Shown: positions 7,892-15,694 of the stretch, in pieces
Layout of the letters: each line of letters begins with the position of its first letter
How positions within the stretch are numbered: the stretch's first letter is position 1
Assembly (NCBI RefSeq): GCF_000797495.1
Contig: NZ_JTGN01000003.1
Coordinates: 108,357 to 172,356 of the forward strand
Origin: Robinsoniella peoriensis
Lineage (GTDB): Bacteria; Bacillota; Clostridia; Lachnospirales; Lachnospiraceae
Length of the DNA stretch: 64,000 nucleotides
Direction: 5' to 3'
Program-made: the position numbers and the translations under genes
The notes under the pieces: generated by a model
The model's input: the letters and a program-made list of their open reading frames with translations, nothing else
Databases searched by the model: none
Told to the model about the DNA's origin: nothing

Positions 7892-7966
7892 CTACTCCAT
7901 GCAGCCGCCGCTTTTGGGTACTGGCTCTGCATGGAGAGAAACGTCGTTCTTCTTACGTTTATTCAT
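7892..7966 (-). CDS. 24-residue peptide gene in a switch-like leader
   Basis: An ATG at 7964-7966 with the site AGGTGGTGAT in front opens a 24-codon frame ending in TAG. The peptide begins MNKRKKNDV, has a basic N-terminus and ends PVPKSGGCME. I do not recognise a family. The frame lies inside two competing RNA stems (7895-7904 with 7927-7936, or 7869-7887 with 7907-7930), so it may be a leader peptide governing the downstream HTH gene, or a small secreted/modified signal. Too short for routine gene calling; the good ribosome site and position right after a strong promoter support translation. Confidence 0.5.
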   Translation of the reverse strand: MNKRKKNDVSLHAEPVPKSGGCME

Positions 7967-8018
7967 AATTATCACCACCTGTTACGGTCCATAAAAATTA
8001 CTGGAACCTATTTTTACC

Positions 8019-8047
8019 ATTATAAGAGATATGTGGGGGAATTACAA
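8019..8047 (-). promoter_or_regulatory. Promoter for the peptide/CD3324-type operon
   Basis: Minus-strand TTGTAA (8042-8047), 17-base spacer, perfect TATAAT (8019-8024); start expected near 8012, about 46 bases before the peptide ATG. Confidence 0.7.
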
Positions 8048-8099
8048 GGAAGGGGAGAATTTCGGATGGCTTTTTGAAGTAAAAAAATAGTTGCCAAAC

Positions 8100-8127
8100 T
8101 TGACAAATTTTTGAAAAATGCTAGTAT
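8100..8127 (+). promoter_or_regulatory. Promoter for yjdF
   Basis: TTGACA (8100-8105), 16-base spacer, TAGTAT (8122-8127). It produces a leader of roughly 118 bases before the YjdF start codon. Confidence 0.6.
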
Positions 8128-8134
8128 TTAAAGT

Positions 8135-8252
8135 ACAAAGATAAAAACACAGTCCGGTTGGTAGTCCGGGCGCAGAATAAAGAATTCTGTCAGTAACCTG
8201 CCTCCTTTGGTTGTCCGTTCTTTGTTCAGCTAAATTAAAGGAGGAAATTTAA
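8135..8252 (+). promoter_or_regulatory. yjdF-type riboswitch candidate with anti-Shine-Dalgarno
   Basis: The leader of the YjdF gene holds a hairpin CAGAAT/AATTCTG and repeated GTCCGG elements. Bases 8201-8208 (CCTCCTTT) are exactly complementary to the ribosome site AAAGGAGG at 8237-8244, so a sequestered and an open state are possible. yjdF genes of Firmicutes are known to follow a riboswitch that binds azaaromatic compounds; assignment here is by position and the anti-SD, not by a motif-model match. Confidence 0.6.
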
Positions 8253-8672
8253 ATGAACAAAGTAAAGACCAGTCTCACTATTATTTTCGATCCGCCCTTT
8301 TGGATTGGTGTTTTTGAACGGTCCACAGAGCATGGATATGAAGCTGCCAAAGTTACATTTGGTACGGAGCCGAAGGACTACGAGGTAAACAAATGGTATC
8401 TGGAAAATTGGAAGCGGTTGAAATTCAGCCCTCCGGTTGAGTCAGATGAGCATGAAGAGCGCAGGATTAACTTCAAACGTATCCAAAAAAAGGCGAAAAA
8501 AGCAGTAGAGGAAAAGGGGATTGGAACCAAGGCACAGCAGGCATTGAAGCAGCAGCATGAGTTGCGGAAGCAGGAACGAAGCGTCATGAGCCGGGAACAA
8601 AGAGAAGAAGAAAAAAGGCGCCAGTTTTTGATTCATCAACAGAAGAAAAAAGAAAAGCATAAAGGCAGGTAA
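8253..8672 (+). CDS. yjdF: YjdF-family protein
   Basis: A 139-residue protein. Residues 1-60 (LTIIFDPPFWIGVFE, TFGTEPKDYEV) match the YjdF domain; the rest is a highly basic, Lys/Arg/Gln-rich helical tail (REEEKRRQFLIHQQKKKEK) that could bind nucleic acid. The molecular function of YjdF is not established; its expression in bacilli is tied to a riboswitch sensing azaaromatic toxins. The ATG has a near-consensus AAAGGAGG at 8237-8244. An ABC exporter pair begins 87 bases downstream on the same strand with no clear terminator between, compatible with a shared detoxification role. Confidence 0.82.
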   Translation: MNKVKTSLTIIFDPPFWIGVFERSTEHGYEAAKVTFGTEPKDYEVNKWYLENWKRLKFSPPVESDEHEERRINFKRIQKKAKKAVEEKGIGTKAQQALKQQHELRKQERSVMSREQREEEKRRQFLIHQQKKKEKHKGR

Positions 8673-8759
8673 TCCGAAAAAAGGCTCCAGAGCGTGTAGG
8701 CTTCCCCTAAGTTTTTATTTCCAGTGCCGTTAACAGGGGAGAAGAGAGAGGGGATTTTA

Positions 8760-9605
8760 ATGGCGGAAAATTTAATTGATGTAGTCGGTGTTTCAAAGCA
8801 CTTTGGAAAAGACCAGATATTAGAGGATATTAACTTTTCAATAGAAAAGGGGAAGACGATCGCTTTAGTAGGACATAACGGATGTGGAAAAAGCACATTA
8901 CTCAGAATGATTGCACATTTGACAACGGTGTCAGAGGGGAAAATTATCCATCATAAGAAATGGAAAATTACATATATTCCTGAGCGTTTTCCAAAGTCAG
9001 ACTTTACGGCAAGAGAGTACGTGGTGAGTATGGGGATGCTGGATGGTCTGACGAAGGAAGAAGCAAAGGAGAGAGGCAGTTTTCTGTTCCGGCAGTTTTT
9101 TATGGATTCCATGGCGGATAAGCCCATGAAGTATCTGTCGAAAGGGACGCTTCAGAAGACAGCAGTGATTCAGGCACTACTTACGAAAGCCGATATCCTG
9201 CTGATGGATGAACCGCTGTCTGGGCAGGATGTGGAATCGCAGAACATATTTATGGCAATGATTCAGAAGTATGTAAATGACGGAGGATCTGTGGTGATGT
9301 CCTGTCATGAGAAGAAATTAATTAACCGGCTTGCAGATCTTGTTTATGAAATAAAGGACAGACACTTAAAACAGGCGGTATTAGAAGACACTTTTTTACA
9401 GGAATATGATGTCCTGATATTTGAACGGGAAGAGGAGTCTGGTGCCGGAACACTGCCAAAAGAGGTAAAAGATGCGGCTGATATGGTGGAAATGAACAGT
9501 TTTCATATTAAAATCAGATCATCCGCTGAAAACAGTAATCAGATTATCCGGCTTATGTTAAGCGCAGGATTTCAGTTAAGGGAGATGCAGAATGTACAAG
9601 AATAG
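8760..9605 (+). CDS. ABC transporter ATP-binding protein
   Basis: A 281-residue nucleotide-binding subunit: Walker A GHNGCGKST, signature LSKGTLQK (an LSGGQ variant), Walker B ADILLMDEP and switch His in SCHEKK. It hydrolyses ATP to drive the membrane partner encoded next. The start at 8760 (MAENLIDVVG) follows GAGAGGGG; an earlier in-frame ATG at 8724 lacks a good site. The stop overlaps the permease start by 14 bases, indicating coupling. The residues after about 220 form an extra C-terminal domain. Substrate unknown. Confidence 0.9.
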   Translation: MAENLIDVVGVSKHFGKDQILEDINFSIEKGKTIALVGHNGCGKSTLLRMIAHLTTVSEGKIIHHKKWKITYIPERFPKSDFTAREYVVSMGMLDGLTKEEAKERGSFLFRQFFMDSMADKPMKYLSKGTLQKTAVIQALLTKADILLMDEPLSGQDVESQNIFMAMIQKYVNDGGSVVMSCHEKKLINRLADLVYEIKDRHLKQAVLEDTFLQEYDVLIFEREEESGAGTLPKEVKDAADMVEMNSFHIKIRSSAENSNQIIRLMLSAGFQLREMQNVQE

Positions 9606-10320
9606 AGTGTTATTTCGCTATATATTTGAATCTTATAAAAAATCAAATAAGTATATTCTGCCTCTGCTTGTTCTGGCTATGTATATGGGTTTTGCTTATA
9701 CATTTTCACCTTTGGGTGTACTGGAAGGATATACCATGTCCATGGTATTTGTGATATGGATTATGACCTGGATCGGATGGACATTTAATGAATTGAAAAG
9801 CCCTGTTCAGGAGCAGATACTAATTTTGAAGGTACAAAGTGAGACCAGGTATTATCTGACCAATCTGTGCTGCCTTGCAGGTATAGGGATTTTGGTCAGT
9901 CTTTTTGCGGTACTCTTTCCGGTTTTTCAAAATGCTGTGAATCATTTTGCATTTTTTAACAGAACGATGACGGTAACGGATATATTGACTGCACTGGTCT
10001 TACATATTTTTGCAGCATATACGGGAGGTATTACGGGTGCTTTCCTCCATACCAGAATTATGCATAATAGAAAGGTTGCAGCTCTGATTACTTTTTTATA
10101 TATGCTGATAGGTCTTGTGAAAATGGGCATTATGGAGGAGTATCCGGTTACCCGGTATTTTATGTGGATATTCCCCCCAGTAGCAGAATTTGTGAAGAGA
10201 TTTGTCAATGAAGATTATTATTCTGTCTCCATGGTGATCCAGACACTGGCAGTTTTTTGTGTTTACTGTTTTATTTTGACGGTAGTACAAGTAAAGCTGC
10301 TGGTGAAAAATAAATTTTAA
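9592..10320 (+). CDS. ABC transporter permease, six-helix
   Basis: A 242-residue hydrophobic protein with about six membrane helices (about 20-40, 48-65, 90-112, 122-145, 160-178 and 215-237). It has no large extracellular domain, so it belongs to the small ABC-2-like exporter permeases. The gene overlaps the ATPase gene and almost certainly forms a complex with it. Export of a toxic compound or peptide is a guess from the setting downstream of yjdF. Confidence 0.8.
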   Translation: MYKNRVLFRYIFESYKKSNKYILPLLVLAMYMGFAYTFSPLGVLEGYTMSMVFVIWIMTWIGWTFNELKSPVQEQILILKVQSETRYYLTNLCCLAGIGILVSLFAVLFPVFQNAVNHFAFFNRTMTVTDILTALVLHIFAAYTGGITGAFLHTRIMHNRKVAALITFLYMLIGLVKMGIMEEYPVTRYFMWIFPPVAEFVKRFVNEDYYSVSMVIQTLAVFCVYCFILTVVQVKLLVKNKF

Positions 10321-10380
10321 TCAAACAGATAAATTTACAGTTACTGGAATAAAACTCTGCCGTAAGAGCATACTAAAAAC

Positions 10381-10406
10381 ATAACCTGGGTCTAAAGACA
10401 GGTTAT
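10381..10406. promoter_or_regulatory. Hairpin/dyad upstream of rubrerythrin
   Basis: ATAACCTG (10381-10388) and CAGGTTAT (10399-10406) form a perfect 8-base inverted repeat 30 bases before the rubrerythrin start. There is no T-run, so an operator or leader hairpin is more likely than a terminator. Confidence 0.4.
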
Positions 10407-10436
10407 GGAATGATTGATAAGATTGGAGTAGTGATT

Positions 10437-11036
10437 ATGGCAGTGGATTTCAAAACAAGTGAAACAAAAGAGAATCTTATGCGTGCATTTGCTGGGGAGA
10501 GTCAGGCGCGTAACCGGTATACATTTGCCGCATCGGAAGCAAAGAAGCAGAACCTGCAGGTCATAGAAGCAATTTTTACTTTTACGGCGAATCAGGAAAA
10601 AGAACATGCGGAGATATTTTATGGTCATTTAAAGGAACTGGCAGGAGAAACCATTGAAATCGATGGGGGTTACCCGGTGGACTTGTATGATGATGTGGTT
10701 CAGCTGTTATATGCAGCACAGCATAATGAATACGAGGAACATGATCCGATCTATAAAGCATTTGCGGAAAAAGCAAGAGAAGAAGGCTTCCTGAAAGTAG
10801 CAGCCTCTTTTGACGGGATTGCAGGGATTGAAAAAATACATGGAGACCGTTTTGGAAAATTTGCGAAGTTACTGGAAGAAAACAAACTTTTTGTTTCCGA
10901 TGTAAAAACCGGATGGATGTGCCTGAACTGCGGGTATGTATATGAAGGGGAAAGTGTTCCTCCCATGTGCCCGGTGTGCAAACATGACAAAGGTTATTTT
11001 ATCAGACTGTCTCTGGCACCATATACGGAAGCCTGA
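10437..11036 (+). CDS. rbr: Rubrerythrin
   Basis: A 199-residue non-haem iron protein that reduces hydrogen peroxide in anaerobes using electrons from rubredoxin/NADH. The N-terminal four-helix domain carries the di-iron ligands (ENLMRAFAGESQARNRY, NQEKEHAEIFYGH, and EKIHGDRF), and the C-terminal rubredoxin-like domain has the two Cys pairs CLNCGY and CPVCKH that bind one iron. Start at ATG 10437 with GGAGTAG upstream; an in-frame ATG at 10410 lacks a site. A strong terminator follows. Confidence 0.95.
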   Translation: MAVDFKTSETKENLMRAFAGESQARNRYTFAASEAKKQNLQVIEAIFTFTANQEKEHAEIFYGHLKELAGETIEIDGGYPVDLYDDVVQLLYAAQHNEYEEHDPIYKAFAEKAREEGFLKVAASFDGIAGIEKIHGDRFGKFAKLLEENKLFVSDVKTGWMCLNCGYVYEGESVPPMCPVCKHDKGYFIRLSLAPYTEA

Positions 11037-11046
11037 GGAAAGTAAG

Positions 11047-11083
11047 GACCGCTGCAAAGGGATGCAGCGGTCTTTGTTTTATT
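11047..11083 (+). terminator. Terminator after rubrerythrin
   Basis: GACCGCTGCA (11047-11056) pairs with TGCAGCGGTC (11063-11072), followed by TTTGTTTT. The tail overlaps the 3' end of the convergent PHP gene. Confidence 0.85.
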
Positions 11084-11939
11084 TGGAAGCATGGTGGGGA
11101 TGTCCGTTCCGGTACAGATCAGCTTTGCTTTCGGGAAGAGCTTCATGCTTGAATTTTTCCCAAAGTTCCTTTAAGTTTTTCAGGTTTACCTTTCTGGAAT
11201 ATGCCTTCAGAAACCCAAGTCCATAGTTATAAACTTTCCAGGCCAGACTGACAGGAAGTATTTTGGTAACGACCTTAGGTTCTGAGTACACTTCGTCCCT
11301 GCAACGGCAGCCTGCTATCTTTTTTAAACGCACGGCATTAATAAAATCGTTATTTCCCTTTATCGTATAATCAATGTCAGTATAAGCTGTGCCGATATAT
11401 TTGATTTTATGAGCATCTGATCCCGCAATGGCTGGTTTGTGGTATCTCTTTGCCAGATCCCGTGCAAGTATATTTCCCTGATGCGGGTTACAGGTATTGT
11501 CCGTTTCTATAAAATCAAAATCGTAGATAAGTTCAGGGTGTCTTTTTAACTTTTTAGAATGCATGGCACTTAAGAATTTTGCACCATAAGGGTGGGCTGG
11601 TCCCAGGATTCCGCCAAACACATGTACAATTCTCATTAGCAGAGAGAGCGGCATTCCACGGATTTCCAGGATTGGGAGTTTAATTCTATCCGGCATAATC
11701 ACCAGAAAGTGTCCGGCATCCAGGGTATCGTATTCCACACCTTTTAATACGATGAAGTCATCATATTTATGAGTGGATTCATGGAGTTTTTTGTAGGCAC
11801 GGTAGCCATTATAGGAGTTGTGGTCAGTGATTAACATGCCGTCAAATCCGTGTCTTTGTAATAATTGAATATAGTTTTCTATGCTGACTTTACCATCCAG
11901 AGAGCCATGGCTGGTGTGGCAGTGCAGATCAAATTTCAT
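11079..11939 (-). CDS. PHP-domain phosphoesterase
   Basis: A 286-residue protein of the polymerase-and-histidinol-phosphatase superfamily. The metal-binding motifs are FDLHCHTSHGS at residues 3-13, LITDHNSY near 36-43, HPYGA near 115, and the C-terminal GSDAHKI. These residues normally hold two or three metals that hydrolyse phosphate esters or nucleotides; the substrate of this member cannot be told. The ATG is preceded by AAGGACG. No operon partner; it converges on rubrerythrin and diverges from the isochorismatase-type gene. Confidence 0.85.
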   Translation of the reverse strand: MKFDLHCHTSHGSLDGKVSIENYIQLLQRHGFDGMLITDHNSYNGYRAYKKLHESTHKYDDFIVLKGVEYDTLDAGHFLVIMPDRIKLPILEIRGMPLSLLMRIVHVFGGILGPAHPYGAKFLSAMHSKKLKRHPELIYDFDFIETDNTCNPHQGNILARDLAKRYHKPAIAGSDAHKIKYIGTAYTDIDYTIKGNNDFINAVRLKKIAGCRCRDEVYSEPKVVTKILPVSLAWKVYNYGLGFLKAYSRKVNLKNLKELWEKFKHEALPESKADLYRNGHPHHASK

Positions 11940-12111
11940 AGTCTTACGTCCTTTCTATTCATTTTCCAGACAGACAGATGATGCGTCCGGTTAAAACACG
12001 CTCTGGTACTTAAGGTTATTATGTACAGTTTACATGAGAAGTTGCTATTGATTTTTCCTAACTATAGTGTATCACTTTTGTGGAAAAGTGCAATTACACA
12101 AAATGATCAGG

Positions 12112-12140
12112 TTGATAGTTTTTTTATATGATGTTAAGAT
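12112..12140 (+). promoter_or_regulatory. Promoter for isochorismatase-family gene
   Basis: TTGATA (12112-12117), 17-base spacer, TAAGAT (12135-12140), start about 30 bases before the translation start. Confidence 0.55.
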
Positions 12141-12177
12141 AAATTATACAAAAATGCAAGGTAGAGGAGGTTCGAAC

Positions 12178-12711
12178 ATGAGCAGGATGTTGGTAGTGGT
12201 GGATATGCAGAATGATTTTATCGACGGCGCTCTTGGTACCAAAGAGGCGCAGGACATAGTAGCAAAGGTAGTGGATAAAATGAAAGCCTATGAGGCAGCA
12301 GGCAGAGAGATGGTATTTACCATGGATACCCATGATGATAATTATGCAGATACGCAGGAGGGAAGAAAACTCCCCGTGGCTCATTGCATAAAAGGTACGA
12401 AAGGATGGGATATCTGCGATGAGGTGAAATCAGCAGTAGATTTTACACAATATAAAAAATATGAAAAATCGTCATTTGGTTCTGACAGATTTGCAATGGA
12501 TTTAGCCCATGGGGCATATAAAGACGTGACAGAAATGGAATTTGTAGGCTTGTGTACGGATATCTGTGTTATCTCCAATGCAATGCTTGCCAAGACGTTT
12601 CTTCCGGAGGCAAATATTATTGTAGATGCAGGATGCTGCGCCGGTGTAACCCCGAAAAGCCATGAACAGGCATTAGGTGCAATGAAAATGTGCCATGTGG
12701 ATATTATCTGA
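12178..12711 (+). CDS. Isochorismatase-family cysteine hydrolase (nicotinamidase-like)
   Basis: A 177-residue alpha/beta hydrolase. Seen: VVVDMQNDFIDGAL with the catalytic Asp near residue 9, a Lys in the DEVKSAVDF/YEKSSFG region, and FVGLCTDICVISNA with the nucleophilic Cys. This triad is shared by nicotinamidases and related amidohydrolases; the DTHDDNY stretch resembles the metal-binding part of PncA, so nicotinamide to nicotinate is plausible but not proven. The start at 12178 has GTAGAGGAGG in front; the longer in-frame extension upstream runs through the promoter. Confidence 0.85.
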   Translation: MSRMLVVVDMQNDFIDGALGTKEAQDIVAKVVDKMKAYEAAGREMVFTMDTHDDNYADTQEGRKLPVAHCIKGTKGWDICDEVKSAVDFTQYKKYEKSSFGSDRFAMDLAHGAYKDVTEMEFVGLCTDICVISNAMLAKTFLPEANIIVDAGCCAGVTPKSHEQALGAMKMCHVDII

Positions 12712-12930
12712 TCTACGCCCTATACTTCCGGGATTCCGGCTGCCGGTACAAAGCTAATTTTTTCAACATGGTTAGGGGATTTTTGAAAAGTGGTACAATT
12801 ACTGGAATTAAGGCATATATATATTTTGCATGGTAGTTTATATACCGGAGAACTAGCCGGACACAGACATTTTCAAGACTTGCTCTGAGCTGGTGGGGAG
12901 ACCGGGGCTGCTATATCAGGAGGTGTATTA
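12712..12930 (+). promoter_or_regulatory. 219-base leader/intergenic region before the SOD-like gene
   Basis: Holds a short CCGGCTGCCGG hairpin after the hydrolase stop, a weak TACAAT -10 near 12794, and about 120 bases of GC-richer sequence (12848-12905) that could fold. I recognise no riboswitch. AGGAGGTG at 12919-12926 is the ribosome site for the next gene. Confidence 0.35.
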
Positions 12931-13416
12931 TTGTATCAGTCCAGTACAAGTATCATAATGCAAGAGATAAATAGGATGCCGGATGCCTGCGCCGTTGTTC
13001 ATGGAAGTAGCAAATATCCGGGCATCAAAGGGCAGGTATATTTTTATCAGATGGATGGAGGAACAGTTGTAATTGCTGAAATTTACGGGCTGCCTACGAA
13101 GAAGGGGGCATGTGGGGAACAAATTTTTGGATTCCATATCCATAGTGGAGGTTCCTGTACGGGAACTAATACGGATCCGTTTGCAGACACTGATGGTCAC
13201 TATAACCCGCGGGATTGTGAGCATCCTGACCATGCCGGCGATCTTCCACCGCTTTTTGGCAATGGCGGATTTGCCTGGATGATGGTGTTTACAGAACGCT
13301 TTTATGCACGTGAAGTAATGGGAAAAACCGTAGTCATTCACAGAAATCCGGATGATTTTAAAACGCAGCCGTCAGGAAATGCAGGAGAAATGATAGCCTG
13401 CGGTGTTATTTACTGA
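12931..13416 (+). CDS. Cu/Zn superoxide dismutase-like protein
   Basis: A 161-residue protein with the SodC fold signatures: GFHIHSGGSC with two metal-binding His, a DGHYNPR/HPDHAGDLPP loop holding further His and the Asp ligand, and near the end VIHRNPDDF...GNAGEMIACGVI. These copies the copper/zinc ligands of superoxide dismutase, which turns superoxide into oxygen and peroxide. There is no signal peptide, so it would be cytoplasmic, unlike most bacterial SodC. TTG is taken as start because AGGAGGTG lies seven bases upstream; ATG 12958 has no site. Activity in an anaerobe is unproven, although rubrerythrin nearby would remove the peroxide. Confidence 0.85.
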   Translation: MYQSSTSIIMQEINRMPDACAVVHGSSKYPGIKGQVYFYQMDGGTVVIAEIYGLPTKKGACGEQIFGFHIHSGGSCTGTNTDPFADTDGHYNPRDCEHPDHAGDLPPLFGNGGFAWMMVFTERFYAREVMGKTVVIHRNPDDFKTQPSGNAGEMIACGVIY

Positions 13417-13501
13417 TAAGCTGCAATTTCGAAATGGATGAAGCGGGAGGATAAAGAAGATAACGAATAAAAGCAGAACTAAATAAACGATTAATCAGAA
13501 G

Positions 13502-13539
13502 CAAAGGTGCATTGGAATTTCCGGCACCTTTGTTTTTTT
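13502..13539 (+). terminator. Terminator after SOD-like gene
   Basis: CAAAGGTGC (13502-13510) pairs with GCACCTTTG (13524-13532), followed by seven T. Confidence 0.85.
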
Positions 13540-13549
13540 GCTGTTTTTC

Positions 13550-13577
13550 TTTACATATAAATAAAAAGGAATATAAT
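13550..13577 (+). promoter_or_regulatory. Promoter for first MATE gene
   Basis: TTTACA (13550-13555), 16-base spacer, TATAAT (13572-13577). Confidence 0.6.
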
Positions 13578-13611
13578 ACATAAGAGTAAAGAAAACAGGG
13601 AGGCGATAGAT

Positions 13612-14943
13612 TTGATTAAAGATTTGACAAGCGGTAAGCCCAGAAATGTACTTTGGGCATTTTCCATACCCATGTTAATCAGTGTGATGTTTCAGCAGAT
13701 TTATAATATAGCTGACAGTATGATTGCCGGGAAATTTGCAGGGGAAGACGCTTTGGCAGCAGTAGGGGCATCTTATCCCATTACCATGATATTTATGGCA
13801 ATAGCAATGGGCAGCAATGTAGGATGTTCTGTGATTATTTCCCAGCTGTTCGGCGGTAAAAAATTTAAGGAAATGAAGACGGCGGTTACCACAACTTTTA
13901 TAGCCAGCGCAGTATTATGCGTGGTTCTGACAGTTCTGGGGCTGGTTTTCTGCCATCCGTTAATGCGTTTGATCCAGACGCCGGATAATATATTCCATGA
14001 TGCGGCGCTTTATCTGAACATTTACATAGGCGGTCTGGCATTTTTATTTTTATACAATATCTGCACGGGCATTTTCAATGCGTTAGGGGATTCTAAGACA
14101 CCTCTGTATTTTCTGATCGGTTCTTCTATTGGAAATATCATATTGGACCTGGTTTTTGTGATTAATTTCAAAATGGGTGTGGCAGGTGTGGCCTGGGCTA
14201 CCTTCATTGCACAGGGGATATCCTGTGTCCTTTCCATTTTAACTTTGCAGAAAAGAATACGAGAGATTAAGACAGCAGACCGTCCGCCGCTTTTTTCAGG
14301 GAGAATGCTGGGGAAGATTGCATATGTAGCGATTCCCAGTATTTTACAGCAGAGTTTTGTGTCGGTAGGAAACATGTTTGTGCAGGGCCTGGTAAACAGT
14401 TTTGGTTCTGCGACTATTGCCGGCTATTCAGCGGCAATCAAGCTAAACACCTTCTGTATTACCTCCGTCACAACCCTTTCTAACGGATTGTCCAGCTTCA
14501 CGGCACAAAATATGGGGGCAGGAAAAGCAGAACGTGTGAAAGACGGATTTAAGGCTGGGCTGGTTATGGTTGAAATAGTAACGGTACCGTTTTTTGCAGC
14601 ATTCTTTTTCTTCAACGACACCATGCTGGGATTATTTATGAATGAAAGCAGTAAAGTGGCATTGGGAATTGGTACGGATTTTCTGCGGATTGTGGCACCC
14701 TTTTACTTTGTAGTGGCGCTTAAGCTGATTATTGACGGTGTCCTTCGCGGATCCGGTGCTATGATTTATTTTATGATCGATACCTTTTCAGATCTGGTAC
14801 TGCGGGTTATCCTGGCATTTATATTTTCAAAGTTCCTGGGTACAACAGGCATATGGCTTTCCTGGCCGGTGGGATGGTCCATTGCCACCGTTATGGCTGT
14901 CATATTTTACGCACGGGGTGTTTGGAAAAAAGCACGGCTGTAG
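13612..14943 (+). CDS. MATE-family efflux transporter (first)
   Basis: A 443-residue polytopic membrane protein with the twelve-helix, two-half MATE pattern; the first half opens with SIPMLISVMFQQIYNIADSM, the typical start region of MatE domains, and the second half with AIPSILQQSFVSVGN. Such pumps exchange drugs or metabolites for Na+ or H+. The TTG start is supported by AGGGAGGCG at 13598-13606. It has its own promoter and stands alone; the substrate is unknown. Confidence 0.92.
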   Translation: MIKDLTSGKPRNVLWAFSIPMLISVMFQQIYNIADSMIAGKFAGEDALAAVGASYPITMIFMAIAMGSNVGCSVIISQLFGGKKFKEMKTAVTTTFIASAVLCVVLTVLGLVFCHPLMRLIQTPDNIFHDAALYLNIYIGGLAFLFLYNICTGIFNALGDSKTPLYFLIGSSIGNIILDLVFVINFKMGVAGVAWATFIAQGISCVLSILTLQKRIREIKTADRPPLFSGRMLGKIAYVAIPSILQQSFVSVGNMFVQGLVNSFGSATIAGYSAAIKLNTFCITSVTTLSNGLSSFTAQNMGAGKAERVKDGFKAGLVMVEIVTVPFFAAFFFFNDTMLGLFMNESSKVALGIGTDFLRIVAPFYFVVALKLIIDGVLRGSGAMIYFMIDTFSDLVLRVILAFIFSKFLGTTGIWLSWPVGWSIATVMAVIFYARGVWKKARL

Positions 14944-14954
14944 TCTGGGAGACG

Positions 14955-14984
14955 TTGACAATACCCTTGGGGGTGCTCTATAAT
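14955..14984 (+). promoter_or_regulatory. Promoter for first two-component operon
   Basis: TTGACA (14955-14960), 18-base spacer, TATAAT (14979-14984). The spacer includes an ACCC/GGGT inverted repeat that could be an operator. Confidence 0.7.
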
Positions 14985-15016
14985 CAGATTATCATAAGGC
15001 ATAAGGAGAATATCAG

Positions 15017-15694
15017 GTGAGAAAAACCATTTTGCTTCTGGAGGACGATGAAAATCTGAACCGGGGGATTACCATGCGGCTGGAAAAGGAAGGATATCGT
15101 GTTCTGTCCGCATTCGGAGCGTCACAGGCGGAAGAGCTGTTTGAACAGAATAAAATTCAGCTTATTATCAGTGATATAACCTTGAATGAGGGAAATGGGA
15201 TTGATTTCTGTCATAAAATAAGGGAAAAGAGCAGTGTCTATCTCATATTTCTAACGGCGCTGGACCAGGAAATTGATATTGTAAACGGCTATGATGTAGG
15301 GGCGGATGACTATATTACGAAGCCCTTCAGCCTCATGGTATTAGTGTCTAAGGTTCATGCGCTGATGAAGCGGGTAGAAGTAAAGCAGATCTCCTATCTT
15401 CTGTGCTCAGATATCCGCGTGTCCTTAAGGGAGATGAAGGCATGGAAGGGACAGGAGCTGCTGCTTCTGAGCAAAAAAGAAATGCAGTTACTGATTTTCT
15501 TTTTGGAAAATCCCAGGCAGATCTTTTCCAGAGAACAGATTGCGGAAGCCATCTGGGATATTGACGGGCAGTTTGTGGATGACAATACAGTACCGGTTAA
15601 CATCAGCCGTCTGAGAAGAAGGCTGGAAAATGATGCAATACAGAATGTAAGAGGCATGGGTTATATATGGACAAAGGAAGTAATAAAAGAGTAG
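15017..15694 (+). CDS. OmpR-family response regulator (module 1)
   Basis: A 225-residue regulator: receiver domain with acidic pair LEDDEN, phospho-acceptor Asp in IISDITLNEGNG, FLTA and conserved Lys in YITKPFS; then a winged-helix output domain ending GMGYIWT. GTG start with AAGGAG upstream. The kinase gene starts 28 bases before its stop, so the pair is coupled. Next to an FtsX-type ABC transporter, it is likely to control that transporter in response to a cell-envelope stress such as an antimicrobial peptide. Confidence 0.93.
   Translation: MRKTILLLEDDENLNRGITMRLEKEGYRVLSAFGASQAEELFEQNKIQLIISDITLNEGNGIDFCHKIREKSSVYLIFLTALDQEIDIVNGYDVGADDYITKPFSLMVLVSKVHALMKRVEVKQISYLLCSDIRVSLREMKAWKGQELLLLSKKEMQLLIFFLENPRQIFSREQIAEAIWDIDGQFVDDNTVPVNISRLRRRLENDAIQNVRGMGYIWTKEVIKE

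Noticed and set aside
12848-12905. Riboswitch before the SOD-like gene
   Set aside because: GC-rich and possibly folded, but no consensus of a known class could be traced; left as an uncharacterised leader.
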